Below, one piece after another: positions 58,313 through 64,000 of a stretch of DNA of 64,000 nt. The notes beneath the pieces were generated by a model. The model saw nothing but the letters and a program-made list of their open reading frames with translations. It did no database searches and had not been told where the DNA came from. The position numbers and the translations under genes are program-made. Numbering within the stretch: position 1 is the stretch's first letter; every line of letters begins with the position of its first letter. Source of the stretch: Gemmatimonadota bacterium (GTDB lineage Bacteria > Gemmatimonadota > Gemmatimonadetes > Gemmatimonadales > GWC2-71-9); NCBI GenBank assembly GCA_040388535.1, contig JAZKBR010000004.1:527699-591698 (forward strand). Reading direction: 5' to 3'.

Positions 58313-60970
58313 CTACTCGCCACGGAGCGTCTTGCTCGGATCGAATCGGGCCGTGCGGCGCGCCGGCAGGAAACTCGCGATCCAGGTCGTGCAGGCCAGC
58401 GTCGCGGCAGCGGCCCCGAAGGTGAAGGCATCGGCCGCGCTGACGCCGAAGAGCAGCGACTGAATCCAGCGAGTCGCCACCTCAGCGAGTGCCACGCCGC
58501 CGGCGAGGCCCACCCCCAACGGAATCATGGCCTCGCGCTGCAGCAGTCGCCGTACCTGTGATGGGGTCGCGCCCACGGCGAGCCGGATTCCCATCTCACG
58601 CACCCGGCGGGAGATCACGAACGAGGAGACACTCCAGATGCCGACCGCGCTCAACACCAGGGCGAGCGACGCGAAGACGCCGAGGATGGTGAGGATGAAC
58701 TGGCGGTCGGCAGTTCCGCGACCGAGTCGCTCGGGCAGGGTACTGATGCGAAGTGGCACATTCGGGTCGACCGCAGCGAGTGCCTGGCGGATCGCTTGTG
58801 GCGCCACCATACCCTTGCTCCCGCGGATCACGAGATTCCCGCCCATCACGCCGAGAAACGTTGGCCGCTGCCGATAGTTGACGTAGTACATCACTTGCGC
58901 ACCTTCAGCGACATTCCACGGCCTGGCGTCGGCCACAACCCCGACCACGGTGAGCCAGGCGTCCCCGAAGCCATCCATTCCGGGAATGCTGAACCGTTTG
59001 CCGATGGCGTCAGCGTTTCCCCAGAACTGTTTTGCCATTGCGCTGTTGATCACCGCCGCGTGTTCGGTATTCTCGCGATCACGATCATCGAACAGGCGTC
59101 CGCGCAACAGCGGAATCCTGAGCGCCTTGAAATACCCTTCGTCGGCAATGCGATACTGTGCGATCAGATCCTTGGTATCGCGCCCTTCGAGATGCACCGG
59201 GCCAGCAACGCTGCTCGCACCAGGAAGGGGGAGAATGATGTTGACCCCGGCCTCCTGCACCCCCGGCACCGCGCGGAGTGTTGCGAGCGCGCGTTCGAAG
59301 TATCCTGCCAGCGAGGCGTTGTCGTGATACTTGTCCGCCGGCAACGTCGCCTCCACAGTCGCGACATCCGTCGCGTCAAAGCCGGTTTCGACCGAGGCAA
59401 TGCGCCAGAGACTCCGCCCCAGCAACCCGGCCACGATCAGGAGCGTGAACGCCAGCGCCACCTCTGCCGCAAGGAGCGCTCGCCAGACGGCGCGTTGTCC
59501 TGGCTGCGCTGTGCTGCCGCGCACGCGAAGCCCCGCCGCTCCCCATTGCGTGGTGAGCAAGGCGCTGCTCACGCCGAACAACCCGACCCCCGCCATCGCG
59601 AGCAGTGCCGACACGAGCAGCAGGCCGGGCCACCCTGGCGCCACCTGCTGCAACCGCGGCATCACCGTTGGGTCAACCTTTGCGAAGAGGGTGAAGAGCC
59701 CCTTTGCCACGATCGACGCGGCGATCGCCGCCATCCCCGCGAGCACCGCGCTTTCGGCGATCAGCTGACCGATGAGCCTTCCCCGCCCCGCACCGAGCGC
59801 CGTGCGCAAACGCATTTCAGGCTGTCGGGCAATGCCGCGCGCCAGCAGGACTCCCGCCACATTGGTGAACGCGATCAGCAGCAGCAAGGCGGCACTGCCG
59901 AGCAGCAGCAGGAGCGGCTGGCGGACCGGCCCGAGAATCTCGTCGGCCAGCGGCTGCACCGTCACGCCGAGGGCGTCGATCCTCGGATCCTCGGCGCGGA
60001 TCGACGCCTGCACGGCATTGAGTGAGGCCGACGCAGTCGCGAGCGGCACGCCGGGCCTGAGGCGTGCGATCACTGCGACGGTGTGATTGCGCACATTCCA
60101 GGGCACGCCGCGCTCAAGCGGGAGGTAGAGCTGGGCCGACCCGAGCAGATCAAACTCCGGCGGCATCACGCCGACGACCTGATACTGCTCACTGCGATTG
60201 AGGAGATCGGCCACGGTGATGCGTGCCTGATCCAGCGAGGCCGGGCTCCCGAGCGTCTCACGCCAGAAGCCGTGGCTCACGACCACCACCGGGAGGGCGC
60301 CCTCGCGGTTCTCGTCCGCGCCATATGCCCGCCCCTTGAAGAGCTGGACGCCCGCGACGCGGAAGAAGTCGGCGGTCACGAACAGCGCCGGTACACGCGT
60401 CGGTTCACTGATTCCGGTCACGGCGATGTTGCGGTGCACCGCCGCCGCCATTGCGGAGATTCCGGTGGCGCGCTCACGCCAGTCGGTAAAGGTGAGGACA
60501 GAGGTCTCGATCGACGGCGCATTTGCCGTTCGCTCACTCAGTCGCACCAGTTGCTCGGGCTCGGGATACGACAGCGGCTTGAGCAGCACTCCGTTCACGA
60601 CCAGGGCCATTGCGCTGGCCAACCCGATGCCGAGTCCGAGCGTGAGCACAACCGGGAGGGTGAACCCGGGGCGCGCCAGCAAGGTGCGGAACGCGGAACG
60701 CAGGGTGTAGCGAAGGGTGCCCATCGAATCGCTCGGCGGAGTGGGGGTGAGAGATGGTGCGCGGGGGCGCAATTGGAAGCGTTCGGCGGTTCCCTGGACC
60801 ATCAGGTCGGCAATCGCACTGATCCAGAGTCGCACGCGAGCAACGCGGTTCGGCGCCATCGCCATTTGCATCACGAACAGCTCCCCCATCTCGGCGCCGA
60901 ACCGGAGTCGGAAGGGGCGCGGCAGGAGGTGGAGCAGTGCGCGGTAGAGCGCCGGCGTGGGCTCAGGCAT
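58313..60970 (-). CDS. ADOP-type ABC transporter permease (second copy)
   Basis: 885 residues from the ATG at 60970 that overlaps the PadR stop by 8 bp; a longer frame would lie inside PadR. Same architecture as the 1397-4024 protein but with a longer N-terminal soluble region and MacB_PCD domains around FtsX helices (SAFRTLLARPGFTLPVVLTLGLGIG; LLIAFTNVAGVLLARGIARQPEMRLRTALGAGRGRLIGQL). No ATPase domain or neighbour. Controlled by its own PadR. Confidence 0.9.
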   Translation of the reverse strand: MPEPTPALYRALLHLLPRPFRLRFGAEMGELFVMQMAMAPNRVARVRLWISAIADLMVQGTAERFQLRPRAPSLTPTPPSDSMGTLRYTLRSAFRTLLARPGFTLPVVLTLGLGIGLASAMALVVNGVLLKPLSYPEPEQLVRLSERTANAPSIETSVLTFTDWRERATGISAMAAAVHRNIAVTGISEPTRVPALFVTADFFRVAGVQLFKGRAYGADENREGALPVVVVSHGFWRETLGSPASLDQARITVADLLNRSEQYQVVGVMPPEFDLLGSAQLYLPLERGVPWNVRNHTVAVIARLRPGVPLATASASLNAVQASIRAEDPRIDALGVTVQPLADEILGPVRQPLLLLLGSAALLLLIAFTNVAGVLLARGIARQPEMRLRTALGAGRGRLIGQLIAESAVLAGMAAIAASIVAKGLFTLFAKVDPTVMPRLQQVAPGWPGLLLVSALLAMAGVGLFGVSSALLTTQWGAAGLRVRGSTAQPGQRAVWRALLAAEVALAFTLLIVAGLLGRSLWRIASVETGFDATDVATVEATLPADKYHDNASLAGYFERALATLRAVPGVQEAGVNIILPLPGASSVAGPVHLEGRDTKDLIAQYRIADEGYFKALRIPLLRGRLFDDRDRENTEHAAVINSAMAKQFWGNADAIGKRFSIPGMDGFGDAWLTVVGVVADARPWNVAEGAQVMYYVNYRQRPTFLGVMGGNLVIRGSKGMVAPQAIRQALAAVDPNVPLRISTLPERLGRGTADRQFILTILGVFASLALVLSAVGIWSVSSFVISRRVREMGIRLAVGATPSQVRRLLQREAMIPLGVGLAGGVALAEVATRWIQSLLFGVSAADAFTFGAAAATLACTTWIASFLPARRTARFDPSKTLRGE

Positions 60971-61319
60971 TGCGGAGCAACCCCTTGCTGCGGGCCAGTG
61001 CCAGGGCGCCCTGCAGTCGCCGCGCCTCCGCTTGCGCGACGCGCTTGCCAAGCGGCGTGATGCGGAACTCCCGTCGCCGGCGTGGATCGTCGTGCACTGG
61101 CCTCTCGGCGATCAGCTCCTGCTCGAGCATGTCGCGAATGCGCCGGTAGAGATTCGCGGGCATGACCAGTTGGCCAGTCGGCGACTGCTCGGCGAGCTGC
61201 TTGACGATCAGGTAGGCGTGGGCTGGCCCGTCGAGGAGCAGTAGCAGGATCTCGAACGACAGCGGGTGCAGCGGGAGGAGTTCCTGCGGGTCGAGTGGCA
61301 TCGGCGGCCCCGGCAGCAT
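60963..61319 (-). CDS. PadR family transcriptional regulator (second copy)
   Basis: 118 residues. PadR core: LPLHPLSFEILLLLLDGPAHAYLIVKQLAEQ, LVMPANLYRRIRDMLEQELIAERPVHDDPRRRREFRITPLGKRVAQAEARRLQ. Less canonical than the first copy (no YPAL but NLYRRI) yet the winged-helix order is the same. ATGs at 61319 and 61301 are both possible. Cotranscribed with the permease (8 bp overlap). Confidence 0.85.
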   Translation of the reverse strand: MLPGPPMPLDPQELLPLHPLSFEILLLLLDGPAHAYLIVKQLAEQSPTGQLVMPANLYRRIRDMLEQELIAERPVHDDPRRRREFRITPLGKRVAQAEARRLQGALALARSKGLLRNA

Positions 61320-61321
61320 AG

Positions 61322-61334
61322 TGTCACGGTGACA
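61322..61334. promoter_or_regulatory. Palindrome TGTCAC-g-GTGACA at the PadR start
   Basis: A perfect 6-1-6 inverted repeat, followed by an extra GTGTCA half site, located two to fifteen bases upstream of the PadR ATG. A good autoregulatory operator candidate for the PadR dimer. It differs in sequence from the 4380 palindrome of the first PadR, so the two regulators would recognise different sites. Confidence 0.4.
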
Positions 61335-61444
61335 GTGTCAGCCGAATGCTGTTGGACTCGGAGGCCTGGGGCAAGGGCGGCAGGCGGAATTCGTGCGAGG
61401 AGGGTGGAAAATGTGCGGCAGCCCCCGCGGTCTCGAGTGCGCGG

Positions 61445-62434
61445 TCAGCGAGACTCCCGCAGGCAGTTTTTTCGGGTCCACGCGGTTGCGCTGTTCACCG
61501 TGTCGACCTCGAGGCCCCGTCCAGACGGCATTCCCCGCTTGATCCTCGGATTTGGTTGCGAGAGCATCCCCTGAAGCACGACGTAGAATGATTTGATCGT
61601 AGTAGTGTCGCTGGGAGGGGAGTGGTACCAGAGCGAGTCGAGATTTCCGTCGGTCCTCCACCGGTCGGTCGAGCCGCACGCGACAAAAGTGGCGCCCCTG
61701 CGAGCCCGCACGCTGAGCCGCCCCCGATAGGTATGCGTGTGATCCGATGGCGGCACCAGATCCCACACCGCGCTTGCTGCAGCCATAATCTTCGTGGCGA
61801 GGCTGTCTTCGGGTCGCTTGTATGCGTCGGGATTGTTGTAGCTGTAGGACCTGTAGTGGCTGCCACTGCGCACTTCGACCACCATCCCCCAGCCGTCGAG
61901 GATCCCTCGCCCATCACTTGGCAAGCTCGATTGATCGGGAAGCATCCAGATGGAGAGTTTCGTCAGGGTGTCCCACAGCGCTTCCCAGCCTGGACGTCGG
62001 ATGAGTCGCACTTCGCACCCCTCGAGACGTCCTGTCCGAGTGAATGGCTTGCACTGACCTGACCGCTGGTAGCGATAGGTCGCGTCGATGGAGGTCCAGA
62101 CAGACTTCGGGTCCAGCGGCCAGTGCCACGCAGCAGTTCCTTCTACCTGATCGCCATCGCGGAAGAGTCGTACCAGATCGCCGCCAGCAATGATTCCCCA
62201 TCCGTGCCAGATCCTGATTTCCGCGCTGCCTTCGGGGAGCTTGAGGCGTCGCAGCGGCGTGAGCCCCAATGCAGCCGCCTTGGGGTCATCAGGGGGGAAA
62301 TACCGATGCGGCACGGTATCCGCTTCAGCGAACGCAGCAAACGCAGGCGGCACCGCCGTCACCGGTGGAGCCGCCTGCGCAGAGATCACCATCGGAATGA
62401 CGTGGAGCAGTATCACATGATATGCGCGCACCAT
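61445..62434 (-). CDS. Secreted hypothetical protein
   Basis: 329 residues from the ATG at 62434: signal peptide VRAYHVILLHVIPMVISAQA. The mature region mixes strands and Trp-rich segments (EIRIWHGWGIIAGGDLVRLFRDGDQVEGTAAWHWPLDP, RYQRSGQCKPFTRTG, ATFVACGSTDRWRTDGNLDSLWYHS) with few cysteines. No family recognised; probably periplasmic or outer-membrane bound. Confidence 0.6.
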   Translation of the reverse strand: MVRAYHVILLHVIPMVISAQAAPPVTAVPPAFAAFAEADTVPHRYFPPDDPKAAALGLTPLRRLKLPEGSAEIRIWHGWGIIAGGDLVRLFRDGDQVEGTAAWHWPLDPKSVWTSIDATYRYQRSGQCKPFTRTGRLEGCEVRLIRRPGWEALWDTLTKLSIWMLPDQSSLPSDGRGILDGWGMVVEVRSGSHYRSYSYNNPDAYKRPEDSLATKIMAAASAVWDLVPPSDHTHTYRGRLSVRARRGATFVACGSTDRWRTDGNLDSLWYHSPPSDTTTIKSFYVVLQGMLSQPNPRIKRGMPSGRGLEVDTVNSATAWTRKNCLRESR

Positions 62435-62517
62435 CGACTCCCGGGGGAAGGGCGAGTGCTGGAACCGTCTTCGCCTCACGGCGACAGTCGAATGCTACTC
62501 GCCCTCCCGCCGCTCCG

Positions 62518-62988
62518 TCACCCCACCGCCGCCCGCGGCAACGCCTTCCCCGTCTCCAGCAACGTCTTCATGTTCGACAACACCAGCGGCCAGCCACCCG
62601 AGATCCCCTCAAGCATCTTCGGATCCTTGGCGAGATCCTCGTGCGCCACGGTGAGCTTGATCAGCCCCGCCTCGACCGGCTCGATATCAAACCGCACCCG
62701 CGAATGCTTCGCCGTCTCGGCCTCCTCAGCGGGCCGTGCCCAGGTGATCAGGAGATGCTTCGGCGGGTCGCTCTCCACGACTCGACCCACCATATCCACG
62801 ATGTTGCTGCCATCGGCCCGCACATGCTCCCAGCGCGAGCCGACCTTCCAGTCGGAGACATTCACGCGTGTCGGCCCCTTGGAGCCACCCCAGTACTCCC
62901 GAGCGATTGCCGGGTCGGTCACGGCTTGCCACACCTTCTCGGCCGTTGTTGCGATGTACGTCACGTAGACGTAGTCAGGCTTGTTCAT
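62518..62988 (-). CDS. SRPBCC (AHSA1-like) domain protein
   Basis: 156 residues from the ATG at 62988. AHSA1/START fold: VYVTYIATTAEKVWQAVTDPAIAREYWGG, VSDWKVGSRWEHV, VVESDPPKHLLITW and a C-terminal helix SGGWPLVLSNMKTLLETGKAL. The partner of the overlapping ArsR regulator; such pairs are widely conserved but the ligand is unknown. Overlaps the regulator by 14 bp. Confidence 0.88.
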   Translation of the reverse strand: MNKPDYVYVTYIATTAEKVWQAVTDPAIAREYWGGSKGPTRVNVSDWKVGSRWEHVRADGSNIVDMVGRVVESDPPKHLLITWARPAEEAETAKHSRVRFDIEPVEAGLIKLTVAHEDLAKDPKMLEGISGGWPLVLSNMKTLLETGKALPRAAVG

Positions 62989-63319
62989 CGTTCTCTCCTT
63001 CCAGTGAGTTCTTGATCTTGCGCAACGCGCCGAGGCGGTTGAGCTCGAATTTCTCGATCCAGCGCTTGTGGATTTCAAACAGCGGCACGGCGTTGAGGTA
63101 GTGCAGCTTCTCCCGGCCCTGCCAGACGATCGCGACCAGGTCGGCATCCTCGAGCAGCTGCAGGTGCTGGGTCACGGCCTGGCGCGTCATATCCATATGC
63201 TCGCAGAGCGCCGACAGTGTCTGGCCATTCTCCAGATGCAGCTGATCGAGCAGACGCCGGCGGGTGGGATCCGCCAGCGCCTTGAAGACCTTGTCGATGT
63301 TCACTTTCCCTTTGGACAA
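62975..63319 (-). CDS. ArsR family transcriptional regulator
   Basis: 114 residues: VFKALADPTRRRLLDQLHLENGQTLSALCEHMDMTRQAVTQHLQLLEDADLVAIVWQGREKLHYLNAVPLFEIHKRWIEKFE, the SRPBCC-linked ArsR type without a metal-binding Cys set. Start is TTG at 63319 or GTG at 63304; neither has a strong ribosome site. It stands between two SRPBCC genes in one transcription unit. Confidence 0.9.
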   Translation of the reverse strand: MSKGKVNIDKVFKALADPTRRRLLDQLHLENGQTLSALCEHMDMTRQAVTQHLQLLEDADLVAIVWQGREKLHYLNAVPLFEIHKRWIEKFELNRLGALRKIKNSLEGENDEQA

Positions 63320-63359
63320 TCTCAGTGCACTCCAGCGTGTTCGAGGCGCCAGCCCGGCA

Positions 63360-63809
63360 TCAGTTCCAGTTGTCGATCTTGGTGTCGTAGGGCTCGGGAC
63401 TGCCGGTGCCCGACTCCACCAGCGACTTGAGACTCATCAGGAAGATCGCCCACTTGGTGCTGCAATGGTGCATGAACTCGACCGGGGCTGGCCACCCCTG
63501 ATGCTTGAAGAGGACCACGGCGTAGTCGCCTTCCTGTTTGAGGTCGAAGCCAATCGTGGTGCCGACCCACTCTGGCGGCCCATCAACGACGTGCCACGAG
63601 ACCCGCTGCTCCGGTGCCAGCTCTGTCACCCTCATCCGGAAACCGTGCTCCCCCGCCGCGCCGAAACGGAACTCCAGCTCACCACCGACCCGGCTCTCAC
63701 CAGTGGTCTTCTTCGTCCACCACCCTGCCACACCTTCGCGGGTGGCGAGGGCCTGATATACGTCCTTCAGGGGCGCCTTGACGCCCACGCGATGCAGAAT
63801 GTCCACCAT
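63360..63809 (-). CDS. SRPBCC (AHSA1-like) domain protein, first gene of the ArsR unit
   Basis: 149 residues from the ATG at 63809 after AGGAG. MVDILHRVGVKAPLKDVYQALATREGVAGWWTKKTTGESRVGGELEFRFG, APEQRVSWHVVDGPPEWVGTTIGFDL and the C-terminal helix WAIFLMSLKSLVESG are typical. It is driven by the strong promoter at 63891-63920 and is followed by ArsR and another SRPBCC gene. Confidence 0.88.
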   Translation of the reverse strand: MVDILHRVGVKAPLKDVYQALATREGVAGWWTKKTTGESRVGGELEFRFGAAGEHGFRMRVTELAPEQRVSWHVVDGPPEWVGTTIGFDLKQEGDYAVVLFKHQGWPAPVEFMHHCSTKWAIFLMSLKSLVESGTGSPEPYDTKIDNWN

Positions 63810-63890
63810 ATGCCACTTCTCCTGAGGGGGCCGCCAGGGGCGACCAGAGTTGAGAAAGAATGGTGCGCTCAGGTCTCGAGAACCTGAGAA

Positions 63891-63920
63891 ATAATATGCA
63901 AGTATTTTCTTGCCTGTCAA
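63891..63920 (-). promoter_or_regulatory. Strong promoter with GCAAG-N6-CTTGC operator
   Basis: Minus-strand -35 TTGACA (63920-63915) and -10 TATTAT (63896-63891), 18 bp apart. The palindrome GCAAG-N6-CTTGC (63898-63913) fills the spacer, where a bound ArsR dimer would block polymerase. It lies about 80 bp before the first SRPBCC gene. This is the clearest promoter in the window. Confidence 0.72.
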
Positions 63921-64000
63921 CCCGCAACTCCTGCCTCCCCCAACGCCCCGTTACTCCCCGATCAGGAGGTTGTGACAAGGCTGTGGAGGGCGGCATCTAA

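Noticed and set aside
57186-58463. A 425-residue plus-strand frame over the CPBP and VOC genes
   Set aside because: Runs antisense through conserved membrane and VOC sequence; no motif seen.
1-64000. Mobile elements, prophage, CRISPR, tRNA or rRNA genes
   Set aside because: I looked for transposase or integrase motifs, regular spacer repeats and clover-leaf or rRNA segments and saw none.

Overview
This 64 kb window is a contiguous, GC-rich bacterial chromosome segment with short intergenic gaps. No gap without a gene exceeds 300 bp; the longest are 55473-55713, 63810-64000, 53857-54047, 11722-11902 and 30568-30738. I see no tRNA, rRNA, CRISPR array, insertion sequence or phage gene. The content suggests Gemmatimonadota or a similar soil lineage: two PadR-paired ADOP-type permeases (FtsX/MacB permeases with no ATPase), many hybrid histidine kinases, Ku/LigD, DinB, VOC and SRPBCC proteins, and 'YTDEEI' and PA2778/PA2779-like proteins. 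This is inference from gene families; no rRNA is present to confirm it.

Layout. 28-5927 (minus): hemerythrin/DUF188/GNAT operon, PadR plus ADOP permease, a HEAT-like DNA alkylation repair protein, an SDR. 6077-8501 (plus): DinB, beta-hydroxyacid dehydrogenase-like protein, beta-propeller protein. 8505-11721 (minus): membrane fatty acid hydroxylase, propeller, barrel-like and RraA-like proteins. 11903-15754 (minus): an overlapping gene train headed by an MHYT hybrid kinase. 15888-18471: a 25-residue membrane peptide, GNAT, leucine-rich repeat protein, cupin.

18557-25348 is the most interesting region. A MerR/cobalamin regulator with every CarH-type B12-binding residue I can check lies convergent to a six-gene lipid-modifying operon (desaturase, FAD oxidase, DUF1365, CFA-type methyltransferase, DUF1295, SRPBCC). 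DUF2177 is divergent from that operon. The divergent promoter carries three repeats at exactly 11 bp spacing, as expected for a CarH-type operator. I read this as a light-controlled membrane-lipid remodelling (possibly furan or branched fatty acid) regulon.

25371-30567: AraC regulator, methyltransferase, TPR hybrid kinase, CsbD and DUF1328 stress proteins. 30739-33919: a Ku / free phosphoesterase / LigD (ligase-polymerase) end-joining operon. 33992-44353: secreted and membrane proteins, including a C39-peptidase/PA2779-like pair, a CocE/NonD hydrolase, VOC, GNAT and a metalloprotease-like protein. 44493-55472 is a signalling block: a CheB-CheR-kinase-receiver fusion, a multi-PAS hybrid kinase, a MEDS kinase with receiver, and a degenerate, ChpT-like kinase with receiver. 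55714-63809: FMN split-barrel pair, CPBP protein, VOC, second PadR/ADOP pair, and an ArsR/SRPBCC cassette with a palindromic operator in a strong promoter.

A recurrent architectural feature is that genes overlap by 1-11 bp within operons, and convergent genes commonly share their stop codons (CTAG/CTAA), leaving no room for intrinsic terminators. All functions are read from sequence motifs by eye; no database search was run.
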